NCBI GenBank assembly: GCA_045128915.1
Contig: JBGVIT010000006.1
Span: forward strand, 94,261 to 158,260
Length of the DNA: 64,000 nt
DNA from: RGIG9115 sp045128915
Lineage (GTDB): Bacteria; Bacillota; Clostridia; UBA1381
Direction: 5' to 3'
The position numbers and the translations under genes were made by a program. How positions within the stretch are numbered: position 1 is the first letter of the stretch; each line of letters opens with the position of its first letter. Shown one piece after another: positions 45,832 to 55,208 of this stretch. The notes below the pieces were generated by a model that saw only the letters and a program-made list of their open reading frames with translations, did no database searches and was not told the origin of the DNA.

Positions 45832-46457
45832 AGACAATACTCTTTCAGGGGGATTCCATAACAGACTGTGCAAGAGGTCGCGAGGGTGACACATTCTTAG
45901 GCTGTGGCTATGCGGCATTGATTGCGGCAGATATTGGCTACAAATATCCGGGGGAATATAAATTTGTAAATCGGGGTTTAAGCGGTGACCGATGCAGAGG
46001 TATTCTTGCAAGAATGAAGCAGGATATAGTTGATGTAAATCCTGATATTATAAGTATTTTAGCAGGCATAAATGATGTATGGAAAGATTATGCAGAGCCT
46101 GACGGAGTAAATGGCGAAGTGTATGAAAAAATTTATGATATTCTGATACAAGAACTTAAACTAAAGTTCCCAAAATCAAAGATAATCATCGTTGAGCCTT
46201 TTACAGACAGAACGTGTATGCCTGATGACGAAAGATGGCAGATGTTCAAAAAGGGTTATGATATAGTAAGAGAAAAAACCAACTTAGTTGCATTGAAACA
46301 TAATATTACATTCGTTCCTATAATGGATGAGATGACCAAAATGATAGAACAATATGGCAGCGAATGTTTTCTTCTTGACGGAACTCATCCTTCTCAGGCA
46401 GGACACAGACTTATTGCAAATGCATGGATAAAGGCTTTTGAAGAAAGCATCAGATGA
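45828..46457 (+). CDS. SGNH/GDSL hydrolase (acetylesterase-like)
   Basis: 209 residues, a minimal SGNH domain: LFQGDSITDCAR (block I), GLSGDRCRG (block II Gly), ILAGINDVWKD (block III) and DGTHPSQAGH (block V). This compact form is typical of enzymes that remove acetyl groups from xylo-oligosaccharides. Overlaps the preceding gene by four bases and the next frame begins at its stop. Confidence 0.9.
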   Translation: MKTILFQGDSITDCARGREGDTFLGCGYAALIAADIGYKYPGEYKFVNRGLSGDRCRGILARMKQDIVDVNPDIISILAGINDVWKDYAEPDGVNGEVYEKIYDILIQELKLKFPKSKIIIVEPFTDRTCMPDDERWQMFKKGYDIVREKTNLVALKHNITFVPIMDEMTKMIEQYGSECFLLDGTHPSQAGHRLIANAWIKAFEESIR

Positions 46458-46471
46458 TAAGGAGATGTATC

Positions 46472-47500
46472 ATGAATTTAGACAAGTTCGTTGAAAATAA
46501 AAAGAAAATAAAACTCGGGTTTCTCGGTGGTTCAATTACTTTGGGGGCAGGTGCGTCAAATCCTGAAAACTGCTATCGCAGACTTATTACTAAAGCACTT
46601 AATGAGCATTATGAAGATGTAGAATTTGAGGACATAAATGCAGCAATCGGCGGAACGGGTTCAGGCTTTGGTCTTTTCAGAATGAATGATGACCTTTTAA
46701 AACACTCTCCTGATATGATAATAGTAGAGTTTGCAGTAAATGATTTTCGTGATGAAAACTGCGGTATATTTATGGAGAATATTGTACGCAAGGCATTTAC
46801 ATACAGAAAAGATATTCCTATTATGTTCGTCTATACTGTTCAGAATATTATGACCGATGACTATAAAAATGGAGAACTTCCTATTTCTGTTATAAGACAT
46901 AATACTGTTGCTGATTATTATAATATTCCTGCTGTAAATGTAGGTAAAATACTGTTTGATACATATACGGGAGAAAACAAAACAATAAATGATTACACCA
47001 TAGACGGTGTGCATCCAAATGACAACGGATATAAAATATATGCTGATGCTATAATGAACAAGATTTTCTCCTTTGACTTTTGTCACAATACAGATAGTAA
47101 ACCCTTGTATAAAGATTTGATGAATGCAGCTATTGTGCCTGTTCAAATGCAGGAAGGATGGGAGCAATCGGGATGCAGGATGTACACAAGACCTATGGAA
47201 TATGTTTATTCATATACACCGGGAACAGCAATGGAATTTGAATTTGAGGGAGAAGCTTTCGGAATATATTTTACAATGGAAAAGGATTCAGGTAATATAG
47301 AATTCACTATTGATAATGGCGAAGTACAGCTATGTCATACATGGGATGTCCATTGCCGCAATCAGCGACGTGACAGCTATAAAATCGTTTTAGATAATAT
47401 ATCCAAAGGCACTCATAAGGTGAAGCTTTGGGTGGCTGATGCAAAAGAAGACGGTTCAGAGGGAAGATATGTAAGAATAGGCGGATTTTTTGTAGCCTGA
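46472..47500 (+). CDS. SGNH hydrolase with C-terminal beta domain
   Basis: 342 residues. The SGNH core (GFLGGSITLGAG, IVEFAVNDFRDE, DGVHPNDNGY) covers about 1-205. A beta-sandwich-like region (about 215-342, EFEFEGEAFGIYFTMEKDSG) follows. This arrangement, with GGSIT rather than GDSIT, resembles two-domain carbohydrate esterases (CE2-like in order or related). ATG 46472 has AAGGAG at seven bases. Cytoplasmic. Confidence 0.83.
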   Translation: MNLDKFVENKKKIKLGFLGGSITLGAGASNPENCYRRLITKALNEHYEDVEFEDINAAIGGTGSGFGLFRMNDDLLKHSPDMIIVEFAVNDFRDENCGIFMENIVRKAFTYRKDIPIMFVYTVQNIMTDDYKNGELPISVIRHNTVADYYNIPAVNVGKILFDTYTGENKTINDYTIDGVHPNDNGYKIYADAIMNKIFSFDFCHNTDSKPLYKDLMNAAIVPVQMQEGWEQSGCRMYTRPMEYVYSYTPGTAMEFEFEGEAFGIYFTMEKDSGNIEFTIDNGEVQLCHTWDVHCRNQRRDSYKIVLDNISKGTHKVKLWVADAKEDGSEGRYVRIGGFFVA

Positions 47501-47519
47501 TAAAAAGGGAGTCACATTT

Positions 47520-49181
47520 ATGATAGCATATGATAACAACGGTAAAACATATGAGGTTTTAACTAAAAACGATGAAATATATATTCCAAAGAACAGCATA
47601 CCTGATACCGTAGATTATATTGAAATTTCCGATGACAGCTTCAACGCATCTGCAGGTGATGACGGCTATTATGTAGTAGCAGATGTTGACCGCAAGGGAA
47701 GTCATCTTTGTAAGTTTACTGTAAAGAGTGATAATGAATGTATCACAAAGCAGGACCTTATGCCCGTTTTTGGGATTAAAAAAGCAAATAAATGTATTTT
47801 TGGTATTGCAACGGGACTAAGACATAATTTCTACGTTGTACTCGGAGTTAAAGATAATAAGTATTATTTCAAACTAAGATTTGAGATTACAGCAATGGGC
47901 GCATATGAGGATATCCGTATTAAGCTTATAAACCTTGAATCTGATGCAGATTACAACACAATGGCAGCGGTTTACAGAAATTACAAGTTGGAAAAAGGCG
48001 ACTGTCAAACCATAAAAGAGAGAGTCAAAACAAACGAGTACTTGGATTATGCTGTGAAAGCACTTGAAATCAGGATAAGGCTTGGCTGGAAGCCTGCACC
48101 GCCTACGGTGCTTGAGCAGACTGTTGAAAACGAGCCGGAAATGCACGTAGCCTGCACCTTCGAGCGAGTTATAGATATTATCGATGAGCTTAAAAGGCAA
48201 GGTGTGGATAAAGCACAGCTTTGTCTTGTTGGCTGGAACAAAAGCGGACATGATGGAAGATATCCGCAGTTGTTTCCCGTCGAAGAAAAGCTTGGCGGTG
48301 AGGAAAAGCTCAAGGAGCTGATAAAACACGCTCAGGATAATGGTTATCAGATTGTATGCCATACCAACAGTACAGATTGTTATAGCATTGCTGACTCCTT
48401 TAGCGAAGATATTGTAATAAAAGACAAAGACGGCAATCTTCAGGTGAACAACATACCCTGGAGCGGAGGAAGAATGTATCATCTTTGCCCGAAAAAAGCA
48501 GTTGAATTTGCATACGAAGATTTGCCTAAAATCAAAGAGCTTGGATTTAAAGGTCTTCATTACATCGATGTAATGACCATTGAGTCGCTGCGCGAATGTT
48601 ATGACAAGAACCATAATCTTAATAAAGAGCAGACTCTTGACTGTTTTAAGGACATAATGAAGCTTTCTCATAATACGTTAGGCGGATTTGCATCTGAGGG
48701 AGCAGCAGACTATGCATCAAAATATCTTGATTATGCTCTGTATGTTTCATGGTCAGGTCTTGAAAATGAACTGTTTGATTGTGAAGTGCCTCTGTATCAG
48801 CTGGTATATCATGGAATTGTTCTCACAAATCCATCAACAGTAACGGTTAATTCATCAGTAAAAAGCATAAGCAGCAAGCTTAAGCAAAAAGAATACGGCG
48901 GAAGACCATCGTTCTATTATTACTCCAAGTTCATGCAGGGAAGTGAGCTTGATGATTGGCTTGGTAGTGACGATTTGATATGCGATACTGACGAACAACT
49001 AAAATACAGCGTCGCAAAAATCAAAGAAGTTTATGATGAATACAAAACGGAGGCGTTTTTGCAGGAGGAATTTATGATTTCTCATAAAGAAATACAGCCG
49101 GGAGTATTTGTTGTGGAATATGCAAACGGCTCAAAGATTACAGTTAATTGGAATAAGGGGGAATATCATGTTCAACTTTGA
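47520..49181 (+). CDS. Putative glycosidase, GH101/GH129-like barrel
   Basis: 553 residues. The region LCLVGWNKSGHDGRYPQLFP and LIKHAQDNGYQIVCHTNSTD, then GLHYIDVMTIESLRECYDKN and GGFASEGAADYASKYL, recalls the GH101/GH129 alpha-N-acetylgalactosaminidase clan, in which the Asp in HYIDV would be nucleophile and the Glu in SEGA acid/base. That identification is mine by pattern and not certain. The N-terminal 170 residues are beta-rich. No signal peptide. The stop lies 14 bases inside the next gene. Confidence 0.55.
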   Translation: MIAYDNNGKTYEVLTKNDEIYIPKNSIPDTVDYIEISDDSFNASAGDDGYYVVADVDRKGSHLCKFTVKSDNECITKQDLMPVFGIKKANKCIFGIATGLRHNFYVVLGVKDNKYYFKLRFEITAMGAYEDIRIKLINLESDADYNTMAAVYRNYKLEKGDCQTIKERVKTNEYLDYAVKALEIRIRLGWKPAPPTVLEQTVENEPEMHVACTFERVIDIIDELKRQGVDKAQLCLVGWNKSGHDGRYPQLFPVEEKLGGEEKLKELIKHAQDNGYQIVCHTNSTDCYSIADSFSEDIVIKDKDGNLQVNNIPWSGGRMYHLCPKKAVEFAYEDLPKIKELGFKGLHYIDVMTIESLRECYDKNHNLNKEQTLDCFKDIMKLSHNTLGGFASEGAADYASKYLDYALYVSWSGLENELFDCEVPLYQLVYHGIVLTNPSTVTVNSSVKSISSKLKQKEYGGRPSFYYYSKFMQGSELDDWLGSDDLICDTDEQLKYSVAKIKEVYDEYKTEAFLQEEFMISHKEIQPGVFVVEYANGSKITVNWNKGEYHVQL

Positions 49182-50460
49182 TTGTATAGATAACCTTGAT
49201 TTGGAGAAAAATGGATTATCAAAGGTAATTGAAAACAATATAGAAAAATACAGAAAATCAACAGCACGTATATCTGTTGTTGATAAAGATGGGAATCCTG
49301 TATCAAATTCCGAAGTGAAAGTCAGGCAGAAAAACTCAGCATTCAGATTTGGTTGTAATGCATTTATGCTTAATCAGTTTGAAACTGAGGAAGAAAATAA
49401 AGCATATGAAAAACTGTTTACAGACGTGTTCAATCAGGCAGTTTTGCCATTTTATTGGGACAGCGACGAGCCGGAATATGGAAAATATCGTTTTTCAAAG
49501 GACAGCGCAAAAATATACCGACGCCCTACCGCTGATGAAATCCTTGAATTTTGTGCAGACAATAACATAGAACCCAAAGGCCATAATTTAATATGGAATC
49601 AGGAAAGCTGTATGCCACGCTGGATGCCTGTTTCCCCGGAAGACAGATGGATTGAAGTTGAACGTAGATTTGCTGCAATTTCTGAGCGATATAAGGACAA
49701 AATAAAAATATGGGACGTAGTAAACGAAGTAGCAGGCACCGGCGAATACGAAAGAATGGTTGATGACTACGAGGTAAAAGCTCACATTCTTGCGGACAAG
49801 CTTTTCCCGCATTGCCATCTGATTATCAATGATTTTGCCGGAATATACGGACAAAAATATAATAAACGTCGTTCAAATTTTTATATGTATATCAAAAAAG
49901 TTCTGTACGGCGGCGGAAGAATAGACGGTATAGGTCTTCAAAATCATTTATTCTATAAGGAAGACGAAATGAGCAAAGAGCTTCAGCAGTTAAACGCAGA
50001 GCATATTATGGAAGCAATAGACGTCTATTCCGAATTCGGAAAGGATTTGCATATATCCGAAATAACCATTCCGTCATACAATTATGAAACAGAGAATCTT
50101 GAGGTTCAGGCAAAAATTGTAGAAAATCTTTATAAAATCTGGTTCTCTTCCAAAAATGTAAAGTCAATCGTATGGTGGAATTTAATCGACGATTGCGCAG
50201 CTATTAATCCTCTTAATCCGTCATGGAACGAAAACTATTATCGTGCGGGATTGGTAGGAAGAGATATGAAAGTAAAGCCTGCATACGAAGTTGTTAAAAA
50301 TCTGATTAATGAGTGGAGAACGAACTTTGACGCCGTAACTGACGAAAAAGGAAATCTTTCAAATTCGTTCTATCACGGAGATTTTGAATTGACAGTTTGC
50401 GGGAAAATCTGTGAATTTTCAGTAAATGAGAATACTAAGATAATCAAACTAACCATATAA
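49168..50460 (+). CDS. GH10 endo-beta-xylanase-like enzyme, intracellular
   Basis: 430 residues. After a short beta segment (ARISVVDKDGNPVSNSEVKV) comes the GH10 barrel: GHNLIWNQ, the acid/base Glu in IKIWDVVNEVAG, and the nucleophile in LHISEITIPS (usually ITELD). W at SIVWWNL and the active-site NxWN-like features are present. There is no signal peptide, so it should trim imported xylo-oligosaccharides, fitting the esterases upstream. ATG 49168 follows AAGGGGGAA, within the end of the preceding gene. Confidence 0.9.
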   Translation: MFNFDCIDNLDLEKNGLSKVIENNIEKYRKSTARISVVDKDGNPVSNSEVKVRQKNSAFRFGCNAFMLNQFETEEENKAYEKLFTDVFNQAVLPFYWDSDEPEYGKYRFSKDSAKIYRRPTADEILEFCADNNIEPKGHNLIWNQESCMPRWMPVSPEDRWIEVERRFAAISERYKDKIKIWDVVNEVAGTGEYERMVDDYEVKAHILADKLFPHCHLIINDFAGIYGQKYNKRRSNFYMYIKKVLYGGGRIDGIGLQNHLFYKEDEMSKELQQLNAEHIMEAIDVYSEFGKDLHISEITIPSYNYETENLEVQAKIVENLYKIWFSSKNVKSIVWWNLIDDCAAINPLNPSWNENYYRAGLVGRDMKVKPAYEVVKNLINEWRTNFDAVTDEKGNLSNSFYHGDFELTVCGKICEFSVNENTKIIKLTI

Positions 50461-50483
50461 AAAAGGACCGGAAGGTCCTTTTT
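50459..50483. terminator. Bidirectional terminator between GH10 and GH36 genes
   Basis: AAAAGGACC, loop GGAA, GGTCCTTTT. It serves both converging genes. Confidence 0.8.
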
Positions 50484-52383
50484 AGTTATTCTTTTTATAT
50501 TCATATATAATGCTGCTTCTCTTTTCGGGAAGTACAATTTTAAGCTTGTTATCACCCGTTATCACTGATTCATCATTGAGGTTTGTGTATGAATATGTAG
50601 TATTATCCATTCCTTTAAGCTCAACAGTTAATTGGTCGTATGGTGATTTGCATCTTCTGAATGCCATAACAATTCCGCTTTGGGTTTCGCTGTCGTGATA
50701 TTGCCACACAGTCCATGCTGTTTCATCAAAGGTATCGGTTGCGTGGTTGTAGAAGTCATGGATGAAATATTTGCGAATTCTACGGTATTCATCGGTGTAT
50801 TTTTTTGCCCACACAAAATCCTCGTCTGTCATGCTTTGGAATATAGCGCTGTAAAATGCGTAGCCTATGCTTGATGAATATGAGCTTCTTGTTGCATAAA
50901 CATCGTTTTTTAACTTACTTGTACATCCTATATAAGGGAAGTATCTTGCGGCGTTTGAGTTATGAGTCTGAAGAACTTCCGGATTTTTGTTGAAGTAGCA
51001 AAGATAATCGCTTTTCAAAACGGGAATTGAGCGTTTCAAGGTTTCAATATCAATTCTTCTGCCGCCGGATGCACAGTTGTCAATAATCAAATCCGGATGC
51101 TTTTCCAATATATAGTCCCAAACTCTGTACATTCCCATGATATGCTTGATTTCTGTTATGCCTTTGCGATTTTCGTCATCTGCAATATCAAAATAATGTG
51201 ACAGGTCAGTATTGAAATCCTGACGATAGCAAGACATATTAAGTTTTTCTATATAGTCTGACAATAAGTTGCAAACATATTCAAGGGCTTCTTCGTTTCC
51301 GTAGTTAAGGATATATGAATTGTCGTTAGGTCTTGTAATAAACCAATCGGGATGCTCTTTAGGGACAATAGTGCTCTTTATGGCACGTTCAGGTTCAAAC
51401 CACAGCATTAGCTTCATGCCTGCGTCGTTTGCGCATTTTGACACGTCCTGAAGTTCTTCAGGGTGAACTCTTTTGTTCACATGCCATTCGCCCGTATGCT
51501 CGTACCAATCGCCCGTGAAAGCTTCATTACAATTTGTGCAGTCGCCATACCAGCCTGCGTCAATCCATAAATCCTCAAATTGTAAACCGTGGTCTTTTGT
51601 TTCGTTGATTCTCTTTTTCAGTTCCTCGCTATTGAGACCGCCCCAGAATTCATACGCCATAACACCGTCACGTTTTGTTTTTGTGTGGCTTTTATGTGAT
51701 ACGTAGGTTTTCATGAGCTTTCTGAATTTATTGTATTTATCTTCATTGTCTGTATATTCCATTACGAGGGTAGATGATGTTCGTATTTTCTCGCCGGGTT
51801 TGAGATAAAAATTAGTTTCCTTAAGTCCCGTTTTGGTTTCTACGCCTTCGTCATTTGCTATGAACTCCGCGTTCCAATCACCTGTCCAGCCTATTGCTGT
51901 TATGTAGCCGATATTGTTTTGGGTAATGTCAAAAAAAGGCATCATTCCGTTGCTTGACCGTGCGCCTATGCTGCAGAATGATTTTGACTTTCCTTGAGTG
52001 AGATATTCGTTCATGAACGAAAATTCTGTTGCGCTTATCTTGTCATTTTCTCTGTAATAATTAGGATTTACCATGCCTTTCATTGTAATGACGCAAAGCT
52101 CGCCTTCTTTTCTCAGGTTGCCCGGAGTGAGCGGCACAATGTTTTCAAATGGGAATGTAGCATGACAGTCTTTAATGTCGGAGAATACCAGACTGTCTGA
52201 ATCAGACGCATTTTCAAAGTACATAACCCATTCCACAGCGTCAAATTCTTTATATTCCTTGACAATCATAGTAGCAGTCACGTTTTTGTCAAGCTCATAA
52301 ACAATACCTTCAGGGGTTTTTACGTGTTCGCTTTCTGCTGTTATAAGTTTATCTGAATAATAAAAGCTAAAATTTGGTTTCAT
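50482..52383 (-). CDS. GH36 alpha-galactosidase
   Basis: 633 residues of a clan GH-D enzyme releasing terminal alpha-galactose, for example from raffinose-type or galactomannan oligosaccharides. An N-terminal beta domain (to about 230) precedes the barrel: LWIDAGWYGDC, MLWFEPERA, the nucleophile Asp in CYRQDFNTD and the acid/base Asp in NCASGGRRID. It lacks a signal peptide. ATG 52383 has AAAGGAG; frames open further upstream run into the transporter gene. It lies 13 bp after the transporter and shares its promoter. Confidence 0.93.
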   Translation of the reverse strand: MKPNFSFYYSDKLITAESEHVKTPEGIVYELDKNVTATMIVKEYKEFDAVEWVMYFENASDSDSLVFSDIKDCHATFPFENIVPLTPGNLRKEGELCVITMKGMVNPNYYRENDKISATEFSFMNEYLTQGKSKSFCSIGARSSNGMMPFFDITQNNIGYITAIGWTGDWNAEFIANDEGVETKTGLKETNFYLKPGEKIRTSSTLVMEYTDNEDKYNKFRKLMKTYVSHKSHTKTKRDGVMAYEFWGGLNSEELKKRINETKDHGLQFEDLWIDAGWYGDCTNCNEAFTGDWYEHTGEWHVNKRVHPEELQDVSKCANDAGMKLMLWFEPERAIKSTIVPKEHPDWFITRPNDNSYILNYGNEEALEYVCNLLSDYIEKLNMSCYRQDFNTDLSHYFDIADDENRKGITEIKHIMGMYRVWDYILEKHPDLIIDNCASGGRRIDIETLKRSIPVLKSDYLCYFNKNPEVLQTHNSNAARYFPYIGCTSKLKNDVYATRSSYSSSIGYAFYSAIFQSMTDEDFVWAKKYTDEYRRIRKYFIHDFYNHATDTFDETAWTVWQYHDSETQSGIVMAFRRCKSPYDQLTVELKGMDNTTYSYTNLNDESVITGDNKLKIVLPEKRSSIIYEYKKNN

Positions 52384-52396
52384 GATTTTATCTCCT

Positions 52397-53251
52397 TTAT
52401 GGAACAATACAAATTGCAATTAGTGATGCTATTCCGCCGCATAGTCCTATGAACTGTCTTTTTGTCAGATGTTCTTTGAACATAATAACCGATAATATAC
52501 AGCTTAGAACAATAGCGCTTCCATTGATTAGCGGAAAGAAAATCTGAGTGGGAAGTATGCCGCTGAGCATAAGATTTAAGTAATTATTAAAATAAACGCA
52601 AAGACCGCAAATTATTGCCATTATAATATTCTTTTTGCTTATTGTTATTCTTTCTGTGTTATTATGCTTTAACATTGTGATGCAGTAGATTAATGAACAA
52701 ATAAACGAAACAAACAAAAATCCATTGATTTCGCCTCTGTGAGCAGAGGTTTGGTGTATTTTTTGAAGGACACCGATTGTGCCTTGCGTTATAAATGCAA
52801 TCAGACAATAAATAATCCACTTCTTATTTATTTTATTGTCACCATGACTTCCTAATGAAAGATAAATAAACCCTATAAGAGTTATTACAATACATAGCTT
52901 AGCTATGCTGAACGCTTCACCAAAAAATATTCCGGACATTGCAGGAATAATCATTGATGACGACGTAACTAACAATGTAAGATGCATAGGCCCGTTGGCA
53001 AGAGATTTCATTTTATACAGGTTTGTTAAGGCTGTAGTAACACCCAAGATAATTCCCATCATTATGGTGAACAATGATATATTTTCTTTTATAACCATCG
53101 CGCCGAACAATAGAATACACATCAAATAAACATATGTGTTATATTTGTAAATATGTTTGTTGGTGCTAAGTTCCTTTTTGCAAACTTTGTTGAAAATACA
53201 ATTTTGCACGACACCTGCTGACATTGATATAATTACATATAAACCAATCAT
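52397..53251 (-). CDS. DMT-superfamily (EamA-like) transporter
   Basis: 284 residues with about ten hydrophobic segments, the size of drug/metabolite transporters. The first half and second half each carry five helices. Its linkage to the alpha-galactosidase gene suggests sugar or oligosaccharide uptake, but DMT members carry many substrates and none can be named. ATG 53251 (MIGLYVIISM) follows GGAG; the more upstream codons in frame lie in the 5' leader. Confidence 0.8.
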   Translation of the reverse strand: MIGLYVIISMSAGVVQNCIFNKVCKKELSTNKHIYKYNTYVYLMCILLFGAMVIKENISLFTIMMGIILGVTTALTNLYKMKSLANGPMHLTLLVTSSSMIIPAMSGIFFGEAFSIAKLCIVITLIGFIYLSLGSHGDNKINKKWIIYCLIAFITQGTIGVLQKIHQTSAHRGEINGFLFVSFICSLIYCITMLKHNNTERITISKKNIIMAIICGLCVYFNNYLNLMLSGILPTQIFFPLINGSAIVLSCILSVIMFKEHLTKRQFIGLCGGIASLIAICIVP

Positions 53252-53289
53252 ATTAATTCTCCGTTTCCTCGGATTGTACAGTTGCACGA

Positions 53290-53318
53290 ATTGTACCATA
53301 ATACATAGTGAAAGTCAA
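53290..53318 (-). promoter_or_regulatory. Promoter of transporter-GH36 operon
   Basis: Minus strand TTGACT (53318-53313), 17-bp spacer, TACAAT (53295-53290). The string GTACAAT is repeated 16 bp downstream, an operator-like direct repeat over the start site. Confidence 0.7.
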
Positions 53319-53325
53319 TAGACAA

Positions 53326-53370
53326 AACAAAAAATGCATAAGCGGATTTATAAATCTCGCTTATGCATTT
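53326..53370 (-). terminator. Terminator after uracil permease gene
   Basis: On the minus strand AAATGCATAAGCG pairs with CGCTTATGCATTT and is followed by T residues. Confidence 0.8.
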
Positions 53371-53380
53371 ATAATACTTA

Positions 53381-54811
53381 TTAAAGCTTGAAATTAACGC
53401 TGTTTTTGCCGTCTTCTGTGTTGTCGTCAGCAAATGTATATTCATTGCCCGGAAGGATGGCATTGAGAATAATGCCTGCGATTGAAGCAACAGCAAGAGC
53501 TGAAAGTGATATGGTGATAGAACCGATGCTGAATGTTGCAGCTGAACCAAGTCCAAGAGCTGAAACAAGTATAATTGCTGCAATTATGAGGTTGCGGCTC
53601 TTTGTGAAGTCAACGTTGTTTTCAACAACGTTTCTTACACCGATTGCAGAAATCATTCCATAAAGAACGAATGATATACCACCGATTGTAGCAGTTGGAA
53701 TAAGGTTAACCAAAGCTGCAAACTTAGGTGACAATGAAAGGATTACAGCGATAACGGCTGCAAGTCTTATTACCTTAGGATCATAAACTTTGGAAAGCGC
53801 AAGCACGCCTGTATTTTCACCGTATGTTGTATTTGCAGGGCCGCCGAACAAAGCTGAAAGTGATGTTGCAAGACCGTCACCTGCAAGTGTTCTGTGAAGT
53901 CCGGGTTCTGCAATATAGTTTTTACCCACCGTTGAAGAAATAGCTGAAACGTCACCGATATGCTCCATCATTGTAGCAAGAGAAATTGGAACGATAGCAA
54001 TAATTGAACTTAATATAAGTGAAGTCTGTGACCAGTCAATTCCGCCAAATACAGTTCCGCTCCATTTAACCGGGAATCCTATCCAAGCTGCACTTTTAAG
54101 TTGTTCAAGTGCCTGAACAGAGAATAAAGCCATGTTTTCCTTGCCGGCTATTGCGATATATTCAGCTCCATTGATTGAAACTGTTTTACCCCATATAAGA
54201 CCAAGAATAATAGCAATCACGCATGAGCCTACAACTCCCAGAAGAACAGGAATAATCTTTGCCATACCTTTGCCCCAGATGTTGAATATAATTACTATTG
54301 CAAGCGCAATGAAAGCAATCAGCCAGTTTGCTGAACAGTTACTTACTGCGCTTCCTGCAAGTCCAAGACCGATTGCAATGATAATAGGACCTGTTACAAC
54401 CGGCGGGAAGAATCTCATAACCTTTTTAATGCCTGCAATCTTGATGAGTGCGGCAAGTACAAGATAAACAAGACCTGCACAAGCTACGCCAAGACAAGCG
54501 TAAGGCAGAAGCTGGGCGTTTGTCATACCGTTAGCGCCGGCTAAAGGAGCAACAGCCGCATATCCGCCGAGGAAAGCAAAGGACGAACCGAGGAATGCAG
54601 GAACTTTGCCTTTGGTAAGCAAATGGAAAAGAAGTGTTCCTAATCCTGCCATAAGAAGTGTTGTTGCGATATCAAGTCCCGTAAGCAACGGCACAAGCAC
54701 TGTTGCTCCGAACATCGCAAATGTGTGTTGAAATCCGAGTACAAGCATACGAGCTATGCCCAGAGATTTCGCATCATAAATTCCGTTTTCGCCAATATTG
54801 GTTTTTTTCAT
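53381..54811 (-). CDS. NCS2 family uracil (or xanthine) permease
   Basis: 476 residues with about 13-14 helices. FGATVLVPLLTGLD near the start, GPANTTYGENTGVLAL with the central transport motif, and MMEHIGDVSAIS place it in the UraA-like branch of NCS2 nucleobase transporters. UraA of E. coli is the best known. The Glu of MMEHIGD and of YGENTG match UraA substrate residues, supporting uracil, but xanthine cannot be excluded. ATG 54811, SD AAAGGA. A leader with attenuator-like pairing precedes it. Confidence 0.9.
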   Translation of the reverse strand: MKKTNIGENGIYDAKSLGIARMLVLGFQHTFAMFGATVLVPLLTGLDIATTLLMAGLGTLLFHLLTKGKVPAFLGSSFAFLGGYAAVAPLAGANGMTNAQLLPYACLGVACAGLVYLVLAALIKIAGIKKVMRFFPPVVTGPIIIAIGLGLAGSAVSNCSANWLIAFIALAIVIIFNIWGKGMAKIIPVLLGVVGSCVIAIILGLIWGKTVSINGAEYIAIAGKENMALFSVQALEQLKSAAWIGFPVKWSGTVFGGIDWSQTSLILSSIIAIVPISLATMMEHIGDVSAISSTVGKNYIAEPGLHRTLAGDGLATSLSALFGGPANTTYGENTGVLALSKVYDPKVIRLAAVIAVILSLSPKFAALVNLIPTATIGGISFVLYGMISAIGVRNVVENNVDFTKSRNLIIAAIILVSALGLGSAATFSIGSITISLSALAVASIAGIILNAILPGNEYTFADDNTEDGKNSVNFKL

Positions 54812-54835
54812 GATTTTTGTTCCTTTCATATGAAA

Positions 54836-54945
54836 ATTTTCTGCAGTAAAAACCCCGCACCTTGCAGTACGGGGATGAAAGCATTACCAAAGACAGAAAT
54901 TCAACCGTATGACTGCACGGGAACTTGAGTTTCATTTACTATGAG
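54836..54945 (-). promoter_or_regulatory. Transcription attenuator-like leader of permease gene
   Basis: Minus-strand leader. A terminator hairpin CCCCG..CGGGG followed by TTTTT lies at about 54873-54848. Upstream, CCCGTGCAGT (near 54923-54914) can pair with ACTGCA..CGGG of the terminator, giving a mutually exclusive antiterminator. Another stem, AACTCAA..TTGAATT, encloses the first arm. The PyrR-site core (AGTCCnGAGAGG) is not present, and I do not recognise a known riboswitch class. Confidence 0.5.
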
Positions 54946-54946
54946 T

Positions 54947-54975
54947 ATTTTACCACACTATTTGTTAATTGTAAA
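54947..54975 (-). promoter_or_regulatory. Promoter of permease gene
   Basis: Minus strand TTTACA (54975-54970), 17-bp spacer, TAAAAT (54952-54947). Start near 54940 gives a leader of about 130 nt. Confidence 0.65.
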
Positions 54976-55208
54976 TAGTTATATTGTATTTTAATATATT
55001 TTTTTTGTAAAATTTTCAAAAAAATGAAACTATTTATGGTATTTAAGGGTATTAATATAAAGGGAGTAAAAATAAGGAGACTAACTATTAAAAGTCAATA
55101 GTTTTTTAGTAAAAGCACAAAGAATTTTTTTGATGAATGGTTGCATGACAAACAGACCTTTTAAAAGTAAATTTTTAAAAAGCCTAAAATATATGTTTTA
55201 GAATGTAG
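54976..55208. other. AT-rich spacer leading to IS110 right end
   Basis: No gene seen. A small hairpin ACTATT..AATAGT followed by T residues lies at 55084-55109. TTGTCA on the minus strand (55151-55146) is near the expected right end of the IS110 element and could be a -35 in its circular form. Confidence 0.4.

Noticed and set aside
47874..48671. 265-residue minus-strand frame
   Set aside because: Antisense to the GH101-like gene; composition typical of a shadow and no start signal.
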